A stretch of 11,628 nt of DNA from Glomus cerebriforme (taxonomy: Eukaryota; Glomeromycota; Glomeromycetes; Glomerales; Glomeraceae). The position numbers and the translations under genes are program-made. The notes under the pieces are model-generated. The model was not told the origin of the DNA and did no database searches. It worked only from the letters and a program-made list of their open reading frames with translations. Numbering within the stretch: position 1 is the stretch's first letter; each line of letters begins with the position of its first letter. The stretch spans positions 66,640 through 78,267 of the forward strand of contig QKYT01000529.1 of NCBI GenBank assembly GCA_003550305.1. Direction: 5' to 3'. Positions 1 to 8,489 of the stretch are shown here, in pieces.

Positions 1-70
1 ATTTAGTACCCGGGGGTACAGGGTCAAACCCCCGATTTTTGCAAGATACCCGGGGTACTGTGGCCCGCTA
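1..70. repeat. GC-rich short-unit repeat patch at the window edge
   Basis: Three related blocks built on TACCCGGGG(G)TAC and AAACCCCCGA lie in the first 60 bases and end in TGGCCCGC at 61-68. The patch is far richer in G, C and CpG than its AT-rich surroundings. The same TGGCCCGC junction follows the tandem units inside the fold-back element at 3742-4047, so this is probably one inner arm of a related element whose outer part lies left of the window. No matching opposite arm was found to its right, so it may be a solo or truncated arm. Confidence 0.45.
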
Positions 71-222
71 TATACGGTAATTTCATGTAATTCAAAAAGT
101 AACTAATCAATTTAAAATAAATTTATACATTTAGGTAACTCCAGTATTCTATTTTTAGATTTTTTTTATTTCAGGTGCCAATGAGTTTTAGATCATGTGA
201 TATCATAATTTTTATTTTTTTT

Positions 223-467
223 TTCAGGTGATGCATTACTTTTGTGAGCTACTGTAAAATCAGTTTGAATAACTTCCATAGGTATGGTAATATTACTAAA
301 AGATGCTTGTGGAATAAATTTTGGCTAACGCTTATGAATCTGATGCAAAGCCTGTTTATTAAGCCAATTTTTTATTATGGTCAAAAATAAACCCATATCT
401 GGCTTTCTTACAAGTGGTTTGCATTTTTTCAGCAGTCCAATAATATCTTTTAGATCTGTAATAAAGT
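223..467 (-). pseudogene. Decayed integrase-like fragment (Polinton/Maverick or retroelement type)
   Basis: Reading the minus strand from 467 gives a Tyr/Trp-rich stretch (LYYRSKRYYW), then after a frameshift WLNKQALHQIHK and a segment ending near an E-V-I-Q-T-D-F motif. This resembles the region just before, and the start of, the DDE core in Polinton/Maverick-type integrases, which have a W-L-x-x-Q then L/I-H-K-P pattern followed by a Q-x-D-hydrophobic motif carrying the first catalytic Asp. Only that first part remains. The second Asp and the Glu are absent, and there is one in-frame stop after IHKR. It lies on the same strand as, and just downstream of, an ATPase-like tail. Retroviral-type or Ginger-type integrases are alternatives. 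The family assignment comes from motif memory. Confidence 0.45.
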
Positions 468-590
468 TTTTATAAAGTAAGATTCTGATCTAAGTCTTGT
501 GCTTTCTAAGGATCAATATAAATAACCAGTTCTCCCATTCCAATTTTTTTTATAATTATAAAAAAAAGTTAGTATCTATGAAATTAAATT

Positions 591-782
591 TTACTCATTA
601 GCTGAGGTGCTTTTTTTCTTGCACTTCTACCTAGCCTCTATTTTCTTCTACAGGTTTAGGAGAGTGTTAAATCTTAGGTAGATTGCAAGAGGATCATCTT
701 CTATCCTAGTGAGATCAAATACAATAAATGCATCTCTTTGAAAGTAGCTATTAATGAATTTTTTACATTATCAGTATAATTT
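591..782 (-). pseudogene. C-terminal remnant of a packaging-ATPase-like gene (second copy)
   Basis: The minus strand encodes YTDNVKN, then after a frameshift FIVFDLTRIEDDPLAI and a Lys-rich tail, ending at a TAA at 591-593. The same order is found in the fuller copy at 3524-4636 (YTEDVKN, FIVFNLNK, DDDLLAI, then a Lys/Glu-rich tail), so the two are homologous but clearly diverged. Two further in-frame stops interrupt the tail. The N-terminal half, including the Walker A and B region, is not visible upstream. It was probably the 3' end of a virus-like packaging ATPase (HerA/FtsK or A32-like fold, inferred from the other copy) and is now non-functional. The integrase-like fragment follows it on the same strand. 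Confidence 0.6.
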
Positions 783-1108
783 TGGCACTACTTGGCATTT
801 TGTGTAATGCATCATGTTACTATAGTAAGGAAATTATCACGTGAGGACGCAGTATTAGAATTGAATAATTGTGACGTAAATTTAATCAGTAAAGTGGCTT
901 ATCTTCTTTTTAAATCTTTTCTGTTATTATAAATAATCTTTTCAAAAACAAACAAAATAGCATTATATACTGATTTGTCAAATGCTAGCTTTAGCAATAT
1001 TAGCTCAATAAGAACAAGAACAAATTTTGCGTAAGTAGATATGTACAACTATTACTTCTTATTTTTTCTGATGATATTCTTAAGAATAGTGATGCGGTTC
1101 CAGAACGA
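783..1108. other. Stretch with no confident gene; possible upstream exon
   Basis: No clear gene was found. The plus strand from about 940 to 1030 can be read as ALYTDLSNASFSNISS and on to NFA. It ends at a good donor (GTAAGT, 1031) that could splice to 1090 and continue as DAVPERMSD into the Uma2-like gene. No ATG lies in that frame after its last stop, so this exon is either decayed 5' coding sequence or untranslated. Confidence 0.35.
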
Positions 1109-2286
1109 ATGTCAGATTGTTTCTTTTATCGAAATTTGTGGTGGAACAAGGGAGAATTTAGTGAAAAAGCAAAGTGGGAAGAAATAACGTAAGTCTCTTT
1201 TTCTAATTTATTTGATATTGATATTTGTTTTAGCTAGTGGCTGATATATTCATATATATATAAGATTACCTTATGTGCTTGCTAAGGGGATTGACATTGA
1301 GGAATATGAAAGACGTACAGAAGAGTTTAATATTCACGGATGTTGGGAATGGTCAGATGGAAAAATTATAATCTATGAATTTCCTTCTATGCCACATGAA
1401 GCTGGCATCAGTGCAATTGTTGAAGAAATAATGGATGCTTGTAGACCTGTTAAAGGAACACCTTCTCAGATTTATAGTATTGGATCTACTAGTAAGTATT
1501 ATGTTATAATACATTGCTCTGTTTGTGTATGTATTGTATTAATTTTTATTTCTTAAAGAAACACGTGACAGAAACTGTGAAAAAGAAGCTGATGCATCGT
1601 TTCGTCTAAAAAAGCTCGCTGTAACTGCACCAAATGGGAGCGATAAAAATGTAATTTCTGTTCTTTTATTAGTTTTGAACTTTTTGAAGCTAGTAGTTTC
1701 ATATACCTTTTTTATTTAGGATAATCCTTGGCCAAATTTAGTTGTGGAAGTGGCCTATACTGAAACATTAGATCATGTTAAAGAAGCCTTGAAATATTGG
1801 TTAAGTCCTGATCATGCTCATGATTGTATTATTGTAAAAATAGATTCAGTTCCCCAAGGCCAAGTACCTGTCCGTATGAGGGTGAGTTATATTTATATAG
1901 TGTAACATTTATATTATTTGTATTATTTGTACAATATTCTGAATATTTTAATTGCAGGCTTGGCACTACTGTATATCAGATAGAAGAATTAGAAATAATA
2001 TTCTGGCTAGAACTATGGTAATGTTAAATTACAGTGATTTGCTTTATTATATTAAAAATTTCTAATGCGCAGTATATGTGATTATTAGTTTGAATTTGGA
2101 ATGCAAGATGACGTTGGAACAGTATTGAATATTTTGCCAGGTCAATGTATCATTAACATACCATTAAGCTGTCTTTATCATAATTTGAAACCTCCTATCC
2201 AAATTCCTCAAAACCTTCCTGATCCTATTTTGCTAGACTTTTTTCTTGTGCAAAGTGCCATCACAGATATATTTGACATTCATTAA
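1109..2286 (+). CDS. Uma2-like (putative restriction endonuclease fold) protein, six exons
   Basis: Splicing 1109-1188, 1265-1491, 1559-1650, 1720-1881, 1958-2017 and 2089-2286 gives 819 nt, a 272-residue protein with no internal stop. All five introns are 66-76 bp with GT and AG ends (GTAAGT, GTAAGT, GTAATT, GTGAGT, GTAATG donors). The protein resembles the Uma2/DUF820 fold, a PD-(D/E)XK nuclease relative first described in cyanobacteria and expanded in glomeromycete fungi. Visible marks are HGCWEW...DGKIIIYE (about 51-65), PMPH-type turn near 69-71, PNLVVEV (138-144) and CIIVKID (169-175). In canonical members PDLVVEV carries the first catalytic Asp; here residue 139 is Asn, so catalysis may be lost, although Glu143 remains. 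The start is uncertain: I chose ATG 1109 because the upstream reading has no ATG. A possible poly(A) signal AATAAA is at 2541-2546. It is the only intact-looking gene in the window. Its biological role is unknown. Confidence 0.8.
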
Positions 2287-2574
2287 GAGAATACCATACT
2301 AATTCACAATATTGTAGCCTTAGTTTTAGCAAATTGTTTTGCTGTTTAGTTTATCTTTTAATTATTAAGCATTTTTTTTTACCTACTGCTTATCAATACT
2401 TCAAAATCTCTTATTCATAGATTTTAGAATGATTGCAAATCTATAATATGTAAAAATGTAATAATTTTTCTGTGAAATTGTAAGACCTAAGGTCACGCAG
2501 TTATGCAATTTTTTACTCTGGATTTGAGCACATTTAAAAAAATAAATTGTACAAATATAATTAAAGTTTTATGA
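2287..2574. other. AT-rich spacer between convergent genes
   Basis: This stretch separates the ends of the Uma2-like gene (plus) and the zinc-ribbon pseudogene (minus). Apart from AATAAA at 2541-2546, which could serve the Uma2-like transcript, I see no gene or repeat. Confidence 0.4.
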
Positions 2575-3463
2575 TTATTTAATGAGACCCAATTCACAAA
2601 GATGCTCAGTAATAATTATATATGGGTCTTTGTAATATCAAATATACCTTAGTGCAATCTGATTCTCTTTACATAATTCTTTCTTGAGTTGGTCTCATGT
2701 TTACTATTTGATAAAATTATTGGAATCGCCATTATGGAAGAATTTGATATATTTTTCATGTTGTATGTCTTGTACTTCGATTGCAAAGCCATATTCTGGA
2801 TAATAAATATTAAGTTCTAATCCTGTAGGACATTCTGGTATTTTAAGAAAATTAGGTTTGCAGATTAGTGAATGAAGGTCAAGATATTTTGTTAAAATCT
2901 TGTGACATAGTCTTCTCTTTTATATTTCAGCATCACGAGTTTAAATGTTTAACATTATTAAAAGTAGCAAACTATCTATGCTTTTTATCACACATCCATA
3001 ATAAAGCTGAATGATTATTAATATAATATTCAGAAAGACAAGTTCCCTTTCTATTATAAGCCAATTGTTTGGCATCTTCAAATGTACAAAGTCTATTATT
3101 TGTGCAATATGAGCATCACGTCTTATTATTTTTCACATTGTTAAAAGATGCATTCTACTTATACCCTTTAGAATAATGCTATGATAAAGATGAAAAACTA
3201 TTATTATATGTTTCAGAAAAGCATTCTCCATTTTTACTAAAAGCAACTTACTTAGCATCTTCAATTGTATGACTGGTTTTATTTGTACAATACGGACATC
3301 ATGTCTTACCGTTCTTTATATTATTAAGAAATGTAGTTCACTCATGACCATCTGTACATTGCCATCGCATTGGAATGTTAGCATTAACATATTCAGTAGA
3401 AAGACAAAGCTCACCATGTTTTCCAGCAATTGCACAAGCATCATTTATTGTTAACTTTTTCAT
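2575..3463 (-). pseudogene. Broken zinc-ribbon repeat (DUF4379-like) plus nuclease-like protein
   Basis: It starts at ATG 3463 (MKKLTINDACAIAGKHGE) and ends at TAA 2575-2577 (CELGLIK). Three repeats of about 50-60 residues follow the pattern CLS-x-YxN...LxWxC-xxGHxW...L-N-N-x-K...WCPYC, the mark of probable zinc-ribbon (treble-clef, DUF4379-type) modules. The C-terminal part, LELNIYYPEYGFAIEVQDIQHEKY and onward, looks like a PD-(D/E)XK/Vsr-like endonuclease core, with Glu and Gln of the E-x-Q motif present but Asn where the family usually has Asp. Such fusions occur in Rhizophagus and in large DNA viruses. At least eleven in-frame stops (mostly at expected Trp positions) and a frameshift near 2935 make it dead. 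The start lies about 60 bp after the end of the ATPase-like pseudogene on the same strand, so the two may have been neighbours in one element. Confidence 0.72.
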
Positions 3464-3733
3464 TGCAAATAGGTGATTCTTCATCAAAAAGATCAAAACT
3501 TTAATTTCAGAAGTAATGAATCTTTATGATCCTTTTTTTTGCTTCTCTCGTAATTCTACTTCTTTTTGAAGGTAACTGAATTGCCAATAGATCATCATCT
3601 AATTTATTTAGATTAAAGACAATAAATTTACCTTTTCAAAGATAACTATTAACAACCATAGAGATATTTTTCACATCTTCAGTATATCGTCCAATGATCT
3701 TGGAAATATTTTAATAGGAACTGCCACCATTAA

Positions 3734-3741
3734 AGACTACT
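3734..3741. repeat. Left target-site duplication of the fold-back element
   Basis: AGACTACT, identical to 4048-4055. Because the element ends could also be read as T...A, a 6-bp (GACTAC) duplication is possible; the reading-frame test does not separate the two. Confidence 0.85.
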
Positions 3742-4047
3742 GGGTATGGTACGAAATCCCGAAACTCAAAATCCCGACAGGNCAAAATCCCGAAACTCAA
3801 AATCCCGAAATCCAAAATCCCGACAGGGTCAAAATCCTGACAGGTACGAAATCCCGAAAAATTGGCCCGCATTAAGCTTTAATGCTGACCGGAATTATAA
3901 TTCGTGATTTATTAAACTTCTGAAAAAAATCTTAAAACTTAATTCCGGGCGGCATTAAGGCTTAATGCGGGCCAATTTCAGGATTTCGTACCTGTCGGGA
4001 TTTTGATCCTGTCGGGATTTTGAGTTTCAGGATTTTGGACGGCACCC
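3742..4047. mobile_element. 306-bp fold-back MITE with 8-bp target duplication
   Basis: The ends GGGTATGG and CGGCACCC are inverted repeats, and the flanks carry the exact 8-bp duplication AGACTACT (3734-3741 and 4048-4055). Removing the element and one duplicate joins the split ATPase-like frame perfectly (HLVVFNGGS), which confirms the boundaries. Each arm contains tandem 15-18 bp units of the type AAAATCCCGACAGGGTC or AAAATCCCGAAACTC, about seven in the left arm and four in the right, followed by TTGGCCCGCATTAAG. A short AT-rich loop (around 3895-3935) sits between the arms. It has no coding capacity. The 8-bp duplication fits mobilisation by a hAT (or P-like) transposase, but the ends do not match those of the hAT at 8490-11163. 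Position 3782 is an unresolved base. Confidence 0.88.
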
Positions 4048-4055
4048 AGACTACT
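4048..4055. repeat. Right target-site duplication of the fold-back element
   Basis: AGACTACT, identical to 3734-3741, directly abutting the right inverted repeat. Confidence 0.85.
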
Positions 4056-4636
4056 AGATGTGAAATATTTTCACGAATAATTATTGGTATATGGTAGTAA
4101 TATTGTATTACATATATACTTGAAATGTTTCTATGATATCCATATATAAAAAATGGAATGATTCAATTTTGGATGGACTTGAAAGCCATATATAAATCCT
4201 CAAAAATAATTGCTGTGCTTCTCTCAGGTAAAAATACTTTTACATTAAGGATTTTTTCTGGTGATATATAACTAAATCGTATATTCTTATAGTAAGGTAC
4301 TTTTGGATTTTTTGAAATTATGCCATACATATATCTTACAAATGTCCACTTCGATTCATCAGGATGGTAATTACAAACTATCAAATCATCACATACAATA
4401 TATCTAAACCCACCTTTCTTATTTTCATATATACATTCAGCTTTATTACCAAGAAAAAGATTCATCAAAATATTAGTCTTATCTGATCTATTCTTTTCAA
4501 TAACTAGCATTGAGAAAGGCTATGATGGACTTGTGGGATGAGATTGAATTCAGAATAATTTATACTTTGTGGCCTCATCCATATCCATAAGGTAAAGTTT
4601 CATAAGAGGTAGTCCTGTCTTTTGGTTCTTCTGCAT

Positions 4637-4854
4637 ATCAGATTGGGTATGCATAACCTTAATTTCTATTTAAGGATATTTTATAGTTTAGAATATTTTT
4701 TTTTCATTGTAAGGTGAAATAAAAGAATATAAATAAGAGGATATGCATTATAGGAAGTATATAATTAGTAATACTATTGTAAAGATAATTGCATGCTGAA
4801 AAAATAAGAAATTAGGTGATACTAAGATTATTTTGGGACTAATAATTTTATTAC
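4637..4854. other. Spacer upstream of the ATPase-like gene
   Basis: AT-rich sequence with no recognisable coding. A GT...TTTTTTCAG pair on the minus strand (donor near 4855, acceptor near 4800) could be an intron end belonging to the coiled-coil gene, but what would follow it is not clearly coding. Confidence 0.3.
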
Positions 4855-5599
4855 CTTTTTCTAGTCCTTTAACACCTCCAAGCACTTCAAACTCACTGGA
4901 TATTTTTGGGATCTGCTTGACTAAATAATCATTAGCTTCTTAAAGGAAGAGTCTTTTTCTATTAATGCCTTTTGTATTGTGACTAAATCATCTTTTATCT
5001 ATATCAATTTATCCTTTTTTTTGGTCAATAAATTTTCTAAGTCCTTTTTTGCCAAACTTAGACCAATATTTTCAGTAGTTAGTTCTACATTTTCAGTTTT
5101 AATTTGCACTTAAGAGAATCTATTTCTAATATTTTATCCTGTACTAAAAAAACATACTGCTCTAATTCTTTTACTCTTGATTGGAGAGCCTGTATCTCTT
5201 CCTTTATCTTGGATTAAAGGGTTTACATCTCCTCCGATTTTATAAAGAATTTGCTTTCAACATCTGCAAGAAAAATATCCTTGCAAGTAATCTGAAGTAT
5301 AAGCTTATTTTTCTTGAAATACAATTATCTTATCTTTTCTCCAAGTTGATACACCCGATTGGAAAGTTTTTTATTTTCTTATTTGGATTTATCAAAGTTA
5401 TTCTATATGTACTTTTTTTCTTTAAGATATCATAATTATTCGCAAACTGGTTTTTCCAATAAATAGTTATTTCACAATTTTTTTTTGCGCAAGAAAGTTG
5501 CTCTTCAAAATCTGTTCAACTGGAAGGATAATAATTAGCTGGAGTATCTCCAAGTTTATTACTATTATCCAGATCTTTTAAGGTATGAATCTGGGGCAT
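4855..5599 (-). pseudogene. Decayed coiled-coil protein gene
   Basis: It begins at ATG 5599 (MPQIHTLKDLDNSNKLGD) and can be followed across several frameshifts to EFEVLGGVKGLEKG near 4855. Segments in different frames show heptad-like, Lys/Glu/Leu-rich sequence: ENKKLSNRVYQLGEKI, EEIQALQSRVKELEQYV, LSLAKKDLENLLTKKKDKL and QKALIEKDSSFK. These are typical of a long parallel coiled coil. No enzyme motif is visible. It resembles coiled-coil proteins that I believe are multicopy in Rhizophagus, but I cannot name a function. Several frameshifts and stops (for example where PSSW is expected, TGA) show it is dead. It lies between the gag-like and ATPase-like pseudogenes on the same strand. Confidence 0.55.
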
Positions 5600-5697
5600 T
5601 TTATTGATATTTTTTTTTACTTCAAACAAAAAAAAATTCAGCCAGAACTTCAAACTTATAAGAAAGCAGATTATTTTTTTTGGTGAATCTAATGCCT

Positions 5698-5930
5698 ATT
5701 GATACTCATTAAAAAAAAATCACTGGTACATACTGAAAGGCACTGAGACATATTCATATTTATTAATGCGTACTGAAAGAGAATACTGATATGCATTAAA
5801 GAATACCAATATATATTGAAGTATACTGATATGTATTAAAAAGCATTAACTTATATTGAAAGGCACTGGTATATATTAAATTACCAGAAATATTGATATA
5901 CATTGAAAAGTATTGAAAAAAATTATTGGT
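5698..5930. repeat. Minisatellite with a 20-bp unit
   Basis: About eleven imperfect units of the form ACTGATATATATTGAAAGGC occur head to tail. Six are close to exactly 20 bp (for example 5785-5804, 5805-5824, 5825-5844, 5845-5864, 5892-5911), with longer variants at 5742-5784 and 5865-5891. A 20-bp period is not a multiple of three, so it is unlikely to be coding. The array sits immediately before the plus-strand helix-turn-helix-like pseudogene. Confidence 0.8.
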
Positions 5931-5962
5931 AGTTTTTTTCGTATATATATTCTGACTAAAAA

Positions 5963-6456
5963 AATGGTCACCCATTTCTATGAAAAATTCAGTTATCAGA
6001 ATCTGATATTAAAGAGATTAGAGTGTCAAGAGATAAGATACTTAATGCATCAAAAAAAATGGCTGAAAAATTCCATATTGGTATTTGGCATATTTATGAA
6101 ATATGGAATAATAGTGAGTATCTTCAACAAGAGCTTATTTTATCTTTTTCTAATCAGCTTACTTTGGATAAGATGGAATAGATTTTTGAAGTGGTATCAG
6201 AAGTATCATCCATATCCCTTCTGACTACAGAGATTCCAAAAAAGAATGGTCAAAAAAAGAAGGTTAAAATAAATGAGAAGCTGGTTACTAAAGTAACCAG
6301 TATGGTGAAAAAAATAACAAAAATAATGTGGTCTCTTTCTCTGATAATTCATCTAATACATTCCAGAAAGACAGAGTAAAATCTCTTCTTAAAAATCTAG
6401 TTAATCATGATGAAAAGCTTAAGGGTTTAACAGCTAATACTACTTCCCTTATATAA
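5963..6456 (+). pseudogene. Broken gene with helix-turn-helix-like and basic regions
   Basis: The plus-strand frame reads KIQLSESDIKEIRVSRDKI, then NASKKMAEKFHIGIWHIYEI, which has the spacing of a helix-turn-helix (A-x-x-F-x-I-G-x-x-x-V/I-Y-x-I-W). A basic stretch, PKKNGQKKKVKINEK, looks like a nuclear-localisation or DNA-binding tail. In-frame stops are at 5981-5983 and 6179-6181. A frameshift at the A-run near 6307-6313 moves the frame to a tail reading VKSLLKNLVNHDEKLKGL, which ends at TAA 6454-6456. No catalytic domain follows, so this is not obviously a transposase; a small DNA-binding protein is the plain reading. Its end overlaps the minus-strand gag-like gene tail to tail by about 30 bp. 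The start is not determined. I do not recognise a named family. Confidence 0.5.
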
Positions 6457-8489
6457 GGATTCGCATGTATCAGCAAGAAATTTACCAGTATTTAAGACCA
6501 AATAGAGCATTTCTTCAGTTTTTATAAGGCGCTTTTCAAGCTCTTCGTACTTTTTTTTAAGTCTTTCTCTGTATTAGAAGAATTAGCTGAAACCTGAAAG
6601 TCAAGAAACGCTTCACATGATGATTTCTGATTCTCTTTTGACAGATCTTTAGCTACTGAGGTCTTGCTATATATTGGAATAACATAGATCTTCCTATGTA
6701 ATTTTATGCGGAACTGGTTTTTATTTGGCTCAGAAACCCTTTGAACCTTTCAAATATTTGACATACCTAAAAATAGCATTAGTTCTGTTTCACTATTATC
6801 GATATGAACAAAATTTCCAATAACTGTAACTGTCTTATTTTCTTTATCCTTTAAGATAATTGGCACATCTATATACCATCTTAAAGAATCTGTAATATGC
6901 TTGAAATTACCCTTTATAGTGAAATTAGATGGTTTATCAGCCTTCCATCCAAGCGTCTTGATTGCTAGGTCATTTATACCACTGAACTCACTGTCAGGAT
7001 TTAAAAAAGATTCAGAAATAGTTAAGTCATTTATATTAGCATTCAGATATTATAAAGATAACAACCACTTATCTGATTCTTTTGATTCTTTCTCCTAAGC
7101 CTTTCAAGACAAGCACATTTTCATATTAGTGGTGAGAACTTAAATAATAGCTGATTATACATTTCAGGTTGGCTAGTTACTAGATCAGAGAAAGGATAAC
7201 AAAGTCATCATGTAAGTTTTTATTTATTGATACCTGTTTTTTTTTTACTAGCACATCATACCATTTATTATTTTCTTCATTATAATCATTACTATTACTA
7301 TCATCACCATCTGAATCAGAAGGTGTACATTAAGAGACTATTGGTTTAAGTAGCATAAAATAAGACTGAATGAAATTAGATTGAGCTATCGATCTATTTG
7401 GATAACTTCCTTTGCTATGGCCCATTTTCTCACAAATTTCACATTTTCATATATATGCCTTTCTCTAAAATTAATCAGCTAACTGGTTTACAGTATTCTG
7501 AATTTTATTAATCTCTTTTCCAATCTATTAATTCTAGCAGAATTATTGTTTTGCTGTAGACAAAACCTTTGAAAAGATTTTATAGAATAATCAGAGTCTA
7601 AATCTTCATTGTTAAGTATATTCAAATCTTTTAAGAATTCTACTACGTAATAATTTCTCATACCTTTCTCTGTCTTTAATGTAGATGGTGGACCTCTTGG
7701 CTGTCTAACTGGTTTAACAGTTTGTGAAGTAGATATTTGCACTTGCTGAGCCATTTGAGATTCTAATTCTGTAATTTTCTTTACTAATTCCTGGTTTTTA
7801 GTTTTTTGCTATGCCTGTACTTCTTGAAATATTTTTTGTATGTTTGCTAAGGAAATCCTTTGCTTTTGAGGTACATTATTGGAAATAATAGAAGGGGCTG
7901 GTATATAACTAAGATATGATGGTGGTAACTCTAATACCCTATGATATAATTCAAGTTCTGCCAAACTGTCAAGAATGTCATTAATAGGCTTATGTTGACC
8001 AATCCTATATACTAATATACTTCTTCCTTAATATCTTCTCTAACCTCTGATAAGAAATAGGTTTTTTTCTGTGCATTAATATAACCTAATTGGTCTCCAT
8101 ACTTTTGAATTTTCACCCAAAAAAATACTACACTTTCATGCGTACCTTACTTTAAAGATCTAATTTCTAACATTCTTACATATCTATTAGTAGTTGGATA
8201 ATGTTTTTTAATTTGAAATAACCTTTGTCCAGCCCAAATTCCTGCAAGAATAACAGGAACACCACCTTTGGCATTTACTGCAACTGGTACTGCATTAGTT
8301 GATCACCTTCCTACTGTTGATCAATTTTCCAAAAGACCTCATGCTAGAATAATATCTGCACCTGCAAGACCTACTGGAACATTTAGAAAAGAGGTACCCG
8401 TCCCTGTTATAGCTCCTGCATTGGCTTCATGAATAGTCCCAATATTAGCACCTATACTTGAATTATCAAGTATATTTTGTAACTCCTAG
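6427..8489 (-). pseudogene. Gag/CCHC/protease-like retroelement gene, 3' part
   Basis: This is the downstream part of a gene whose start lies at 11164-11350, beyond the hAT insertion. In order it holds: a gag-type segment (ILDNSSIGANIGTIHEA at 8480 down to about 8030, including YPTTNRYVRMLEIRSLK); a coiled segment near 7750-7860 (LVKKITELESQ); a Pro/Gln-rich linker (7700s); a zinc knuckle at 7402-7443 whose last Cys has become Tyr (C-E-I-C...H...Y); an acidic Ser/Asp stretch (about 7260-7330); and an aspartic-protease-like segment (about 6660-7050: ISESFLN...NFTIKGNFKH...LFLGM). The usual D-[ST]-G at the protease start is not present (YLNANIND). A coiled C-terminus ends at TAA 6427-6429. Many in-frame stops and several frameshifts make it dead. 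The retroelement assignment is by layout; no reverse transcriptase was seen. Confidence 0.6.
8482..8489. repeat. Left target-site duplication of the hAT element
   Basis: ACTCCTAG, identical to 11164-11171 and immediately next to the left inverted repeat. Eight bp is the standard length for hAT elements. Confidence 0.92.

Larger units (their letters stand above)
3524..4636 (-). pseudogene. Packaging-ATPase-like gene, decayed and split by a fold-back element
   Basis: The reading starts at ATG 4636 (MQKNQKTGLPLMKLYL) and stays in frame to 4163. After one more stop it continues up to the insertion at 4047, resumes after it at 3741, and ends at TAA 3524-3526. Visible features are a degraded Walker A (EKNRSDKTN, where G-x-x-x-x-G-K-[ST] is expected), a Walker B-like STAIIFEDL, and a conserved tail (KIIGRYTEDVKN...FIVFNL). 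This layout fits the HerA/FtsK-type packaging ATPases of viruses and Polintons, which are abundant as short proteins in Rhizophagus. In-frame stops lie at 4550-4552 and 4520-4522 (both expected Trp), after SIQN, after SSY and after NSYL. A short deletion before LQKEVELREKQKK causes a frameshift. Loss of the Walker A glycine and Gln/Arg-to-stop changes mean it cannot work. The ATPase call is by motif; the exact family is inferred. Confidence 0.68.

Noticed and set aside
169..230. Two polypyrimidine-CAG-GTG stretches resembling splice acceptors
   Set aside because: No coding exon follows either on the plus strand; on the minus strand they lie past the end of the integrase-like fragment. They are probably chance T-runs.
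3269..3454. Plus-strand open frame of 61 codons with several Cys
   Set aside because: The Cys-rich look mirrors the antisense zinc-ribbon repeats, which have clear family pattern on the minus strand.
2575..3463. Alternative genetic code (TGA read as Trp)
   Set aside because: TAG also replaces Trp, and TAA/TAG replace Gln in the same frame; the neighbouring Uma2-like gene uses TGG for Trp and no in-frame TGA. Decay explains it better.
5181..5435. Plus-strand open frame rich in Phe and Leu
   Set aside because: It is the antisense of the Lys/Glu-rich coiled-coil pseudogene; the hydrophobic look is a by-product of that.
5698..5930. CRISPR-like array
   Set aside because: Units run head to tail without spacers and the DNA is eukaryotic; it is a minisatellite.
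6901..7098. Plus-strand open frame of 65 codons
   Set aside because: It is antisense to the protease-like part of the gag-like pseudogene and has no motif of its own.
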